Source: Cruoricaptor ignavus (GTDB taxonomy: Bacteria > Bacteroidota > Bacteroidia > Flavobacteriales > Weeksellaceae). From it: DNA of 64,000 bases. Below are positions 1 to 7,784 of the stretch, one piece after another. Each line of letters begins with the position of its first letter. Position 1 is the stretch's first letter. Made by a program: the position numbers and the translations under genes. The notes below the pieces were generated by a model that had not been told where the DNA came from, searched no databases, and was given only the letters and a program-made list of their open reading frames with translations. Location: the NCBI RefSeq assembly GCF_900141665.1, contig NZ_FQYI01000002.1, positions 248,001 through 312,000 of the forward strand. The letters are read 5' to 3'.

Positions 1-614
1 CTACCTCTGTGGAGGATCTTGAAAAACTTTTTGATGCCGCCGAAGAGAAATACGGCAAGCTGGATTTCATTCTTCATTCCATCGGGATGTCCGTAAATGT
101 GCGGAAGGGCCGGCACTATACGGACATGAATTACGACTGGACTGCGAAGGGCTGGGATATTTCTGCCGGGAGCTTCCACAAAATCCTACAGACCGTATGG
201 AAAAAAGATCTTATGAATGAGTGGGCATCCATTCTTGCGCTGAGCTATATCGCTGCGCAGCGCAACTTCCCGGATTATAACGATATGGCGGACAACAAGG
301 CCTATCTGGAGAGCATCGCGAGATCCTTCGGCGTGTATTTTGGTGAAAGAAAAGTGCGTGTGAATACCATCTCTCAGTCGCCTACGCCTACGACGGCCGG
401 GACGGGTGTGAAAGGATTCGGCGGTTTTATCAGCTTTGCGGAGGATATGTCGCCGCTCGGCAATGCCACTGCGGATGAGTGCGCAGATTTCTGCGTTGCG
501 ATGTTCAGTGATCTTACAAGGAAAATCACTATGCAAAACCTCTATCACGACGGAGGTTTCAGCGCAATGGGTGTCTCGCAAAAAGTTATCGACCGATACA
601 CGGGGGAAAATTAA
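1..614 (+). CDS. fabI: Enoyl-[acyl-carrier-protein] reductase FabI (partial, C-terminal part)
   Basis: This enzyme performs the last reduction of each fatty-acid elongation cycle, turning trans-2-enoyl-ACP into acyl-ACP with NAD(P)H in the cytoplasm. The reading frame is open at the left window edge, so roughly the first 70 residues, including most of the Rossmann nucleotide-binding start, lie outside. Visible are the HSIG segment, the two conserved tyrosines ten residues apart (in LALSY and PDYNDM), and the active-site lysine seven residues after the second (DNKAYLES). This is the FabI spacing. The frame continues through the substrate-loop region (SQSPTPTTAGTG) and ends with HDGGFSAMG, as in full-length homologues. 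The stop codon overlaps a -7 box that probably serves the next gene. Identification is very secure. Confidence 0.96.
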   Translation, partial: TSVEDLEKLFDAAEEKYGKLDFILHSIGMSVNVRKGRHYTDMNYDWTAKGWDISAGSFHKILQTVWKKDLMNEWASILALSYIAAQRNFPDYNDMADNKAYLESIARSFGVYFGERKVRVNTISQSPTPTTAGTGVKGFGGFISFAEDMSPLGNATADECADFCVAMFSDLTRKITMQNLYHDGGFSAMGVSQKVIDRYTGEN

Positions 615-619
615 TTTTG
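612..619 (+). promoter_or_regulatory. -7 promoter box (TAATTTTG) for the DUF2141 gene
   Basis: This matches the Bacteroidota -7 consensus TAnnTTTG. It overlaps the fabI stop codon and lies about 40 bases before the ATG at 661, so the DUF2141 gene may be transcribed separately from fabI. No clear -33 TTTG was found. Confidence 0.4.
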
Positions 620-660
620 GCGTGAATATTGAAATTCATTGGGGAAAAATTTTAGATCCG

Positions 661-1092
661 ATGAATATTTTTAAGAAGTTAATTTTTTCAGCTCCGATAT
701 TGATAGCAGGTACCGCGGCTGCTCAACATTCTCTCACTGTAAATATTTCCAACCTGAAAGCAGGCAAAGGCAAGGTGGAAATTGGTATTTATAATAAGGC
801 GGAAGGATTCCTGAAGCCGGATAAAGTCTATATCGGGGAAAAGGTAAAAGTAGGGAGCGCCTCCACGCTTTCCTATACATTCCGCGACCTGCCGGCGGGA
901 AACTATGCAGTTGCCGTTTACCAGGACGAAAACAGCAATGGCAAGGCGGATACAAATATGATAGGAATCCCGAAAGAGGGCTTCGGTTTTTCGAATAATG
1001 TGAAACCTAAATTGAGCCCGCCAACATTCACTCAAACAAAATTTACGCTTATCCAAGATAAGAGCATTAATATTACTCTGCTAAATTATTGA
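661..1092 (+). CDS. DUF2141 domain secreted protein
   Basis: This 143-residue protein starts with a signal peptide (MNIFKKLIFSAPILIAGTAAAQ). The rest is a single beta-rich domain with the features of DUF2141: alternating strands, GKVEIGIYNKAEGFL near the start, DLPAGNYAVAVYQDENSNGKAD in the middle, and a GIPKEGFGFSNN segment. The family is exported to the periplasm or outer membrane and has no established biochemical role. The frame is open upstream to 436, inside fabI, but the ATG at 661 is the only start that gives a signal peptide at the N-terminus. A -7-like box sits at 612-619. No terminator is obvious between it and fabI. Confidence 0.8.
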   Translation: MNIFKKLIFSAPILIAGTAAAQHSLTVNISNLKAGKGKVEIGIYNKAEGFLKPDKVYIGEKVKVGSASTLSYTFRDLPAGNYAVAVYQDENSNGKADTNMIGIPKEGFGFSNNVKPKLSPPTFTQTKFTLIQDKSINITLLNY

Positions 1093-1182
1093 CATTCAGA
1101 AAATTAAAAAAAATTAAAGCAGGTTAATTTCTGCTCCATTATTTTTAATTAATTTAAATTAGCATTTTTCATGGAAATGCCG

Positions 1183-1190
1183 TAAATTTG
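1183..1190 (+). promoter_or_regulatory. -7 promoter box (TAAATTTG) for the peroxiredoxin operon
   Basis: Exact TAnnTTTG match, 27 bases before the ATG of the peroxiredoxin, in an A+T-rich intergenic stretch. No convincing -33 TTTG at the usual spacing. It probably drives the peroxiredoxin-thioredoxin-DUF6952 operon. Confidence 0.6.
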
Positions 1191-1217
1191 TAGAGGAAAA
1201 TTTTTAAACAATATATT

Positions 1218-1850
1218 ATGTCATTAGTTGGAAGACAGTTTCCCAATGTAACTGTGGACGCAATGTCCGAAATGGGTGATGATCTGAGAATCAACATTTT
1301 TGAAGAGGCTACGAAGAACAAGCAAAAGGTGCTTCTGTTCTGGTATCCGAAGGATTTTACTTTCGTTTGCCCTACTGAGCTTCACGCTTTCCAGGAAGCC
1401 TTGGGCGAATTTGAGAAGAGAAATACCAAGGTAATCGGCGCATCCTGCGATACGAACGAAGTGCACTTTGCGTGGCTAAACACGCCTAAAGACAACGGCG
1501 GAATTGAGGGCGTAACCTACCCTATCCTTGCTGATACGCACCGCCAACTTGCCGGAATCCTGGGCATTCTAGATCAGGATTTTGAGTATGATGATGACGG
1601 CAACGAAATTTTTACCGGTGGAAATGTAGCCTACAGAGCAACTTACCTTGTGGATGAGGATGGAAAAATTTTCCACGAATCTGTAAACGATATGCCGCTT
1701 GGAAGAAATGTTCAGGAATATCTACGCCTCGTCGACGCTTACACTCATGTACAAAAGCACGGCGAAGTTTGCCCGGCAAACTGGGAAGAAGGCAAGGATG
1801 CAATGAGCGCTAACAGAAATTCAACGGCGGAATACCTTTCAAAACACTAA
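1218..1850 (+). CDS. Typical 2-Cys peroxiredoxin (AhpC/TSA family)
   Basis: This enzyme reduces hydrogen peroxide, organic hydroperoxides and peroxynitrite in the cytoplasm. It has 210 residues. The peroxidatic cysteine is C51 in DFTFVCPTEL and the resolving cysteine is C185 in GEVCPANW, which makes it a typical 2-Cys enzyme whose two subunits join by a disulfide. The length fits the family. The gene begins at ATG 1218 after a strong -7 box and is followed four bases later by a small thioredoxin and then by a DUF6952 protein. The order suggests that the thioredoxin helps to recycle this peroxiredoxin, which is an inference. A shared terminator follows the third gene. No OxyR-type operator was recognised. 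Confidence 0.95.
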   Translation: MSLVGRQFPNVTVDAMSEMGDDLRINIFEEATKNKQKVLLFWYPKDFTFVCPTELHAFQEALGEFEKRNTKVIGASCDTNEVHFAWLNTPKDNGGIEGVTYPILADTHRQLAGILGILDQDFEYDDDGNEIFTGGNVAYRATYLVDEDGKIFHESVNDMPLGRNVQEYLRLVDAYTHVQKHGEVCPANWEEGKDAMSANRNSTAEYLSKH

Positions 1851-1854
1851 GATT

Positions 1855-2163
1855 ATGTTTACCGAATTAAGCGAAGATAATCTGCAAGAGCTTGTAAATC
1901 AGCACGAAAAGGTGATGGTTCAGTACGGCGCTTCGTGGTGCGGCAACTGCAGAATTATGAAACCGAAGTTCAAAAAACTGGCGAGCGAAAACGAAGGCGT
2001 GGCTTTCTACTATGTGGATGCCGAGAAAATGCCGGAAAGCCGCAAGCTTGCAACCGTGGATAACCTGCCTACTTTTGCTGCCTTTACGAACGGGCAGCTT
2101 GTGGATCAGGTTCAGACGAACCAGCAGGCAAGCTTAAATGAACTTTTTGAAAAAATAAAGTAA
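1855..2163 (+). CDS. Thioredoxin family protein, CGNC active site
   Basis: A 102-residue single-domain thioredoxin without a signal peptide, so cytoplasmic. The redox motif is C29-G-N-C32 in SWCGNCRIMKP, unlike the CGPC of classical thioredoxins, which should change its redox potential. The cis-proline region is present (TVDNLPTFAAF). The gene lies four bases after the peroxiredoxin and two bases before the DUF6952 gene, so the three are almost certainly one mRNA. The likely role is electron transfer to the peroxiredoxin or repair of oxidised thiols. It could also serve another partner, because generic thioredoxin reductase substrates usually carry CGPC. Confidence 0.9.
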   Translation: MFTELSEDNLQELVNQHEKVMVQYGASWCGNCRIMKPKFKKLASENEGVAFYYVDAEKMPESRKLATVDNLPTFAAFTNGQLVDQVQTNQQASLNELFEKIK

Positions 2164-2164
2164 G

Positions 2165-2416
2165 ATGAAGCTACCGCAAATACGACAGTTTTACCAAAAT
2201 CATTCTGCGGAAGATTTGGAAAAAACGCTGGAAGTTTTGGAATCTTTTTGCGAATTTCGCGGAACGAGCGACGAAGATTTGACAGTAGTTGGCGAGATGA
2301 TTACCAACATCTGTGGTGCGCTGGAAGTGCACGGCAGCGTTGCCAACGGCGTTGCCGAAAAGGATGCGCTGAACGGCTTTGCCCAAAAAGTGATGGGAAG
2401 CATCGATAAGCAGTAA
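2165..2416 (+). CDS. Small conserved protein, DUF6952-like
   Basis: An 83-residue acidic, mostly helical cytoplasmic protein of unknown function. It has no signal peptide, cysteine pair or metal-binding motif; its two cysteines (SFCEFRG and TNICGAL) are isolated. It resembles the small flavobacterial family DUF6952, which I recall next to thioredoxin and peroxiredoxin genes; the family name is from memory. The ATG at 2165 is one base after the thioredoxin stop, which implies translational coupling. A strong terminator follows. The conserved neighbourhood suggests a peroxide or thiol stress role, but no activity can be inferred from the sequence. Confidence 0.7.
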   Translation: MKLPQIRQFYQNHSAEDLEKTLEVLESFCEFRGTSDEDLTVVGEMITNICGALEVHGSVANGVAEKDALNGFAQKVMGSIDKQ

Positions 2417-2434
2417 TCTGATAATTGAAAATGA

Positions 2435-2464
2435 AAAGTCCGCAAAAAATTGCGGACTTTTTTT
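2435..2464 (+). terminator. Rho-independent terminator, probably bidirectional
   Basis: A near-perfect stem (AAAGTCCGCAA paired with TTGCGGACTTT) closes a four-base A loop and is followed by a T-run. It ends the peroxiredoxin operon. The stem also carries an A-run on its other side, so it can stop the convergent nuclease transcript, whose stop codon at 2463 lies in the T-run. Confidence 0.9.
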
Positions 2465-5138
2465 ATTCTGTTTCCATTTCTTCTTTTACCGTTTCGCCAA
2501 AAAATACTTCAGGATTCAGAATTTCCTCAATTACCGCAGCAATCAGCCTCATCGCTTCTGAATTTGAAACGGAAAGGCACAGTGGCTGCATTCCGCGCTT
2601 TATCTGCGCAAAACTCCAGATACCTGCCTGCACATCTTTCCCTGCGAATTCTGGCGATTGTTCAGCGAAATAGAGGTAAATAGAAAGCTGAATTGCCTGC
2701 CGGTGTTTGTATTTTTGGAGAGAATTATCTTTTACATTTATTGTCAATTCGGATGCAGGCGCAGTTTTATAGTCAATGATTCTCAATTGCCCGTCCAGCC
2801 GGTCGATGCGATCGATGAAACCTTTAAATTTCACATCTGTACCACCGGGCAGTACATACGGAAGATTACTGAAAGCCTTTTCTACATCTAAGATTTCCAG
2901 CGAGTGACCATTTTCAACCAGCGATTTATCATAATGCAGTATCGACAGAACTACCTCCCGCGCGATCTGCATATGAATGTAGTTGATGCCTGTTTCATAA
3001 TATTCCTGCTGATGCTTCAGCCTTTTCATAGCATGGTCCAATGCTTCTGGAACTGCTGCTAGGGCGGCTTCAAAATCTGCAGCACTCAGCACTTTGTTCA
3101 ACATTACTTTGTAAAGAAACTCGAGCGAATAATGTACGAGATTACCGTAATTTTTTTGTGAAACTTCTTCCTCGATTTCCTCCGGCTCCTTCGCGCCAAG
3201 AATTTGTTCCAAATAAAACTGGACAGGGTCGTAGAGGTATTGGCTGATGTGTGATGACGAGATTCTCTCTTTCCAAAGATCAAGCTGCGCGAGAACTGCC
3301 GGGGTTTTATGAATTGAAATAACTTCATCCGCAGACGGCTCTGTAGGGTTGTCGATCACAATATGCTCAATTTTATGTGGGCTTTCCAGCTCTAGTTGAG
3401 TTATAAATCGGCTTTTCTCGCCTGTATTCAAACCGGAAGAAAGCCCGTTGTAAAGCAGGAAAACGCGCTCAGAATCCTGCAACAATCTGTAAAAATGATA
3501 AGCATAGATGCTGTCGTTTTCCAGGAAAGTGTGCAAATTGAAGCTCTTCCGGACATCAAACGGTAGATAGGTATTCTGCGTATTCCCTAGAGGGAGCTTG
3601 CCTTCGTTCACCGAAAGCAGGATGATATTCTTGAAGTTCAAAAGTCGCGTCTCCAGCAGCCCCATTATCTGAAGGCCATCCAGCGGCTCCCCCTCAAAGT
3701 CGATAGTTTCCGTGTTAATTATCTGATTTACAACAACTTCTAATGTGCTGATATCCAGAGAAATACCAAAAACTTTCAGCTGATTGCCTATGGTGCGGAA
3801 AGCTTTCTCGAAGTGCGAAATATTTTCATAAATCACATCATCTGCAACACTTTCTTTTGCCACAGTACAGAAGTTCAGAAGCTCTTCCAGATAATTTGCG
3901 ACACTCTCCGGAGGGAGGAATAATTGGTAATATGACAGCCCGGAAAGCATCCCCGACATTTTTGATGGCGAGAGATAGACTATGTTTTTTTCCTTGATTT
4001 CTGCCTGAAACTTTGAGATAATCTGCTGATCTTCAATAGATTTAGGCATAATTTCAAGCACCGAAAGCACATCGGAATAATAATAATTCCCTTTCCCTTT
4101 TGCCAGCTGCTTCTGGATGTAGAATAATTTTTTAATCCCTATGCTGAATGCTAGATTTTTCACCGGGAACCCCATCGTTATGTTTACTGCTGGCTGTGCG
4201 CTCAGGGCGTCCAGGCACGCAGGCAGAAGGTTTTCGTCCAGCAGTACCACCGCAGTCTGAGAATGCTCATCCGCTGGAATTTCTTTGAAAATATCCGGAA
4301 GGATTTTCGTTTGCGGAACACTTCCGGAAACTTCAAAAGTTTTAATGCTTTTTTCCCTCCGGAAATCATCCTCAGCCCACCTGAAGGGGCGGTGGGTATT
4401 AAACTCGCTCCACCCGCGGTACTCCCGCAGAAAGGCACCCGCCTCCTGCCGCTCATCATCCAGATAGTAGCGGTCGCCCTGGAAGAAACATTTTCCGCGG
4501 TCTCGCTGCAGCACTCCCCTGATCAGTTTTTCCTCAAATGGCGTAAGCGCATTAAAACCGCAGAATATAAATTTTTTTTCAGAATTTTCAAGAAATTCCG
4601 GAATGTTTTCTTTTGCCGCCACACTCTGCATACCCGCCGTGGCGAGACTATCGAGGAGAAGCCGTTTTTTTAGTTCTGGGAGAAACAAAGACATCCGTTT
4701 CCAGAAATCCAGATTGCGCCGCCGCGGGGAGTTTTCATCGCCCAGATTCTCTCCCCAGTTTTTTATGCGTTCCTCATCCAGCATCCGCGCGAGAACCGCC
4801 TCATCATTACCGTAAAATTTCATCATATCGTCCCAATCCTTCTGCAGCGTGGGAAACCATTTGATAAAATCCCCGAATTCTTCATCAGAAAAAAGGGAGC
4901 TGTACACACGGTAAGCGTAAAGCCAAAGCGGCGCCCCGCTGATTTCCTGCAATCCGGACATCTGCAGCACCAGTTCAGAAATGGTGTAAAAATCTGGAAG
5001 AATACCGGAATATTCCTTCTCTGCCAGGATTTTTTTTATGAAAATCACCGGTCTTTTCCCTGGCAGGACGATGCTGAGGCTAGATAGATCAGTAGCTTCA
5101 GCGAGAAGTGTATCTATAATTTTATTCAGAAATTTCAT
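2463..5138 (-). CDS. PD-(D/E)XK nuclease family protein, AddB-like
   Basis: An 891-residue protein with an AddB/RexB-like layout: an N-terminal helicase-like half, where a degenerate P-loop region reads VLPGKRPVIFIKK, and a C-terminal PD-(D/E)XK nuclease. The nuclease motif is clear: KFKGFIDRIDRLDGQLRI, then IDYKT about ten residues on. Classical AddB proteins hold an iron-sulfur cluster through cysteines around this domain; here the first position reads SQYLYDPVQFYLEQIL and no cysteine set is visible. It probably takes part in recombinational repair with an AddA-type helicase, but no addA lies in this window. It is the last gene of a minus-strand group with rsmG 39 bases upstream. Confidence 0.85.
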   Translation of the reverse strand: MKFLNKIIDTLLAEATDLSSLSIVLPGKRPVIFIKKILAEKEYSGILPDFYTISELVLQMSGLQEISGAPLWLYAYRVYSSLFSDEEFGDFIKWFPTLQKDWDDMMKFYGNDEAVLARMLDEERIKNWGENLGDENSPRRRNLDFWKRMSLFLPELKKRLLLDSLATAGMQSVAAKENIPEFLENSEKKFIFCGFNALTPFEEKLIRGVLQRDRGKCFFQGDRYYLDDERQEAGAFLREYRGWSEFNTHRPFRWAEDDFRREKSIKTFEVSGSVPQTKILPDIFKEIPADEHSQTAVVLLDENLLPACLDALSAQPAVNITMGFPVKNLAFSIGIKKLFYIQKQLAKGKGNYYYSDVLSVLEIMPKSIEDQQIISKFQAEIKEKNIVYLSPSKMSGMLSGLSYYQLFLPPESVANYLEELLNFCTVAKESVADDVIYENISHFEKAFRTIGNQLKVFGISLDISTLEVVVNQIINTETIDFEGEPLDGLQIMGLLETRLLNFKNIILLSVNEGKLPLGNTQNTYLPFDVRKSFNLHTFLENDSIYAYHFYRLLQDSERVFLLYNGLSSGLNTGEKSRFITQLELESPHKIEHIVIDNPTEPSADEVISIHKTPAVLAQLDLWKERISSSHISQYLYDPVQFYLEQILGAKEPEEIEEEVSQKNYGNLVHYSLEFLYKVMLNKVLSAADFEAALAAVPEALDHAMKRLKHQQEYYETGINYIHMQIAREVVLSILHYDKSLVENGHSLEILDVEKAFSNLPYVLPGGTDVKFKGFIDRIDRLDGQLRIIDYKTAPASELTINVKDNSLQKYKHRQAIQLSIYLYFAEQSPEFAGKDVQAGIWSFAQIKRGMQPLCLSVSNSEAMRLIAAVIEEILNPEVFFGETVKEEMETE

Positions 5139-5177
5139 TTGAGATAAGGGGCTGTCGGGCTAAAAAAGCCGGAAATA

Positions 5178-5813
5178 TTAAGATTTAAAATTGTCTTTCG
5201 AGAGGTAAACTACTTTTTTCGTTTCAAAAAAATCTTCCTCAAAAAAGCTTTTCAAGCTGTAGATCTCGCAGCGGAGACCGGCAAGCTCCTCCGCCAGATC
5301 GCCACCCTTCAGGTACAGCACGCCGTTTTGCTTCGCATTAAAGTGTTCCTTTTCAAACTTCCCCCGAAGCCACCGTAGAAACTCCGGCATCTGGGTGACC
5401 GCTCGGCTCACTACGAAATGAAATTTTCCCTGCAACTTTTCTGCACGGCCGTGTATTGCCGTTACATTCTGAAGACCAATAGCTTCCGCTACAGCATTTA
5501 CTACTGAAATTTTTTTTCCGATAGAATCAATGAGCGTAAAGTGTGATTCAGGAAATAAAATCGCGAGGGGAATGCCCGGGAAACCGCCGCCCGTACCCAC
5601 ATCCAGCACACGGGTGCCCGGCGCAAACTGCAGCACTTTTGCGATACCGAGCGAGTGCAGAATGTGTTTTTCGTAAAGCGAATCGGTGTCCTTCCGCGAG
5701 ATTACATTAATTTTTTCATTCCATTCAAGGTAAAGAGGCTGTAGCTGCTCGTATTGCAGCTTCTGCTGCGGAGTAAGTTCGGGGAAGTATTTTTCAATTA
5801 GCGCAGCGGACAT
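5178..5813 (-). CDS. rsmG: 16S rRNA (guanine(527)-N(7))-methyltransferase RsmG
   Basis: Methylates N7 of G527 in 16S rRNA using S-adenosylmethionine. The protein has 211 residues, the usual length. The SAM-binding loop is DVGTGGGFPGIP at residues 71-82, followed by the acidic end of beta-2 (TLIDSIGKK) and the later SRAV motif (HFVVSRAVTQMPEFL), all typical of RsmG/GidB. The start ATG at 5813 lies two bases downstream of the M1 peptidase stop, so the two are probably co-transcribed. Loss of this enzyme is known to give low-level streptomycin resistance in other bacteria. Confidence 0.95.
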   Translation of the reverse strand: MSAALIEKYFPELTPQQKLQYEQLQPLYLEWNEKINVISRKDTDSLYEKHILHSLGIAKVLQFAPGTRVLDVGTGGGFPGIPLAILFPESHFTLIDSIGKKISVVNAVAEAIGLQNVTAIHGRAEKLQGKFHFVVSRAVTQMPEFLRWLRGKFEKEHFNAKQNGVLYLKGGDLAEELAGLRCEIYSLKSFFEEDFFETKKVVYLSKDNFKS

Positions 5814-5815
5814 TT

Positions 5816-7708
5816 CTATTTTTTTATAAATTTAAAATTCTGCCCGTTTACATTTAAAAAGTAAAGTCCAGGAGAAAGTTCCGTAACGCTAATCGGCTGA
5901 TCAGTAGATACTTTGCCGCTTTTTAAAACCTTCCCTTCTGTATTTAAAATCTGATAAAATTCCCAACCGGAAATTCCGCTCACAGATATTTTAGAAACTG
6001 CAGGATTTGGGTAAATTTTCAGTTGAGGGATCCGTGTCGCATCTGCCTGTAGCTGCGCATCCTTCTTCACTACAGAATTTTTTTCAAGTATTTGATAATC
6101 ATAATTAAATGTAACTGACTGTATAGGAAAATCAATGTCGCGGATGAAGGTTTCATCGTTCATTTTATTGTCCAACACCAAATCTACCAGCTCACCATTT
6201 GCTCCGGCAACGCGCACGGGCAGCGGCATTTCGAAGAAAGAAACCGACGGATGGCTCTGTGCCTGCTTCACATTCAAGAAAAATTTACTCTGCACCTGAT
6301 TCCAGCTAATGTTGTACATCGGGTAGCCTTCGCCGTAGATCCAGTCATTGAAAAACTCGGTAAAATCCTGCCCGGTAGATTTTTTCAGGGAAGCTGCAAG
6401 ATCGGAGGTTTTCGCGTAGCTGTAAGCAAGATCGGGATCCTCCAGATAATTTTTTATTGCTCTGTAAAATTCATCCTCACCCAACACCCACTTCAGCATC
6501 CTTACTACAAAGCCGCCTTTTGCATAGCTCAGCCGCCCGCTGAATATCGCGCCCTCATTGTTAAGATTCTCATCTGCAACATACACGCTGCCCCCCGGGT
6601 ACGCCGTAATGTAGCTGATCCGGTTCTTCAGGTAAGCCTTAAAATCAGCAGGCGACATTAGGAGCTTTTCATTCACCAGGTGTTCGCCAAAGGTTGCGAA
6701 GCCCTCGTTCAGCCAGATGTCATTCCAGCTGGCACAAGTAATTTTGTCGCCAAACCACTGGTGGGCAAGCTCGTGGGCTATGGTGGTCAGCTCCCAGCTG
6801 CTCATGGAGGACATCGTCTGGTGCTCCATACAGGTGCCCCGCTCGCTGAACTGCATATGGCCGTATTTTTCCTTTCGGAAGGGGTACAGCCCGAAGTGAT
6901 TTTCAAATAAGACCATAGCAGGTTTCGTCCAGGCTATGGAAGCAAGTACGCTGGAGTTCTGCGCCGTATGCGGATAGAGGTAATTTACAAATGGAAATGC
7001 CGGCTGGAGCCCGATGCTGTCATAAAATTTCTCATAATTGCTGATGCCGAGGGCTATGAGGTAAGCCGCAGTAGGATATTCCGTGCGCCAGAATGTCAGT
7101 TTTTTCCCATCAGGCAGGATATTTTCCGAAACCAGCCTGCCGTTGGAGGCTACGCTGTATTTTGCATCGGTGATTATTTTTATATCAAACCTGTCTATCT
7201 TGTCATTCATACTTTGCTTGGTGGGGAACCATTCCCTCGCTCCGTACGGCTCCGAAAGGGTGTAAAGCACGGGGGCTCCGGCGGGCGTTCTGGTAGTTAC
7301 AAAAGCGCGGCTGCGGCTATCCGGCGCGCCGGAATATTCCACCGAAAGAGAGTCCTGCACCCCAGCTTTCAGAGTTTGCGGAAGGGTGATTTTGAGTTCC
7401 TTGCTGCTTAGCTGGGCAAACTCCAAGGCCTGCCCGTGATAGCTCACCCGGGAAACCTTGAGCTTATCAGCAAGGTCGAAATAAAGCGAAGTCGTTTCCT
7501 GATTTGGCACAAAATGCATGGTAACCTTCCCTGCCACCTTTTGAATTTCAGGATCTAGCTCGAGCTCCAGCCGCTGGTAGGTCAGGTCGTAGTTTTCGGT
7601 ATTAGGGTTAATGTTATTCAGCGCTGAGCGCACCTGATAAGAGTTTTGAGACAGTAGAAATGCAGAGTGCAATAGGGCGAGAAGCGCAAATGATTTATTT
7701 TTCATCAT
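5816..7708 (-). CDS. Secreted M1 family metallopeptidase with type IX secretion sorting domain
   Basis: A zinc aminopeptidase of the M1 family, exported to the periplasm and then across the outer membrane by the type IX system. It has a signal peptide ending near SAFLLSQ, an N-terminal beta-sandwich, the zinc site HELAH followed 18 residues later by the third ligand in WLNEGFA, and an exopeptidase motif that deviates from GAMEN (GTCMEHQT). The last ~75 residues, from KIYPNPAVSKISVSG to LYFLNVNGQNFKFIKK, form a type A C-terminal sorting domain. The frame runs to 7723, but a -7 box at 7725-7732 abuts that codon, so translation more likely starts at 7708 or 7705. A PorQ gene elsewhere in the window supports type IX export. 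Confidence 0.92.
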   Translation of the reverse strand: MMKNKSFALLALLHSAFLLSQNSYQVRSALNNINPNTENYDLTYQRLELELDPEIQKVAGKVTMHFVPNQETTSLYFDLADKLKVSRVSYHGQALEFAQLSSKELKITLPQTLKAGVQDSLSVEYSGAPDSRSRAFVTTRTPAGAPVLYTLSEPYGAREWFPTKQSMNDKIDRFDIKIITDAKYSVASNGRLVSENILPDGKKLTFWRTEYPTAAYLIALGISNYEKFYDSIGLQPAFPFVNYLYPHTAQNSSVLASIAWTKPAMVLFENHFGLYPFRKEKYGHMQFSERGTCMEHQTMSSMSSWELTTIAHELAHQWFGDKITCASWNDIWLNEGFATFGEHLVNEKLLMSPADFKAYLKNRISYITAYPGGSVYVADENLNNEGAIFSGRLSYAKGGFVVRMLKWVLGEDEFYRAIKNYLEDPDLAYSYAKTSDLAASLKKSTGQDFTEFFNDWIYGEGYPMYNISWNQVQSKFFLNVKQAQSHPSVSFFEMPLPVRVAGANGELVDLVLDNKMNDETFIRDIDFPIQSVTFNYDYQILEKNSVVKKDAQLQADATRIPQLKIYPNPAVSKISVSGISGWEFYQILNTEGKVLKSGKVSTDQPISVTELSPGLYFLNVNGQNFKFIKK

Positions 7709-7724
7709 CTTTAAAATATTCATC

Positions 7725-7732
7725 CAAAAATA
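7725..7732 (-). promoter_or_regulatory. -7 promoter box (TATTTTTG) for the M1 peptidase
   Basis: Exact TAnnTTTG match on the minus strand, made from the T-run of the dacB terminator. It sits one base from the upstream in-frame start at 7723 and 16 bases from 7708. Transcription would therefore begin inside the longer reading frame, which favours the start at 7708 or 7705. Confidence 0.6.
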
Positions 7733-7760
7733 AAAAACCTTTCCGGAAAATCCGAAAAGG
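7726..7760 (-). terminator. Terminator of dacB
   Basis: On the minus strand a ten-pair stem (7751-7760 with 7738-7747, one mismatch) closes a three-base loop and is followed by TTTTTTATTTTT. It lies 24 bases after the dacB stop. Its T-run overlaps the next promoter's -7 box. Confidence 0.75.
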
Positions 7761-7784
7761 CTTTGAAATTTATGACGATAGTTT

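Noticed and set aside
436-660. N-terminal extension of the DUF2141 protein into fabI
   Set aside because: The extension would run inside the fabI gene and bury the signal peptide; the ATG at 661 is a natural start.
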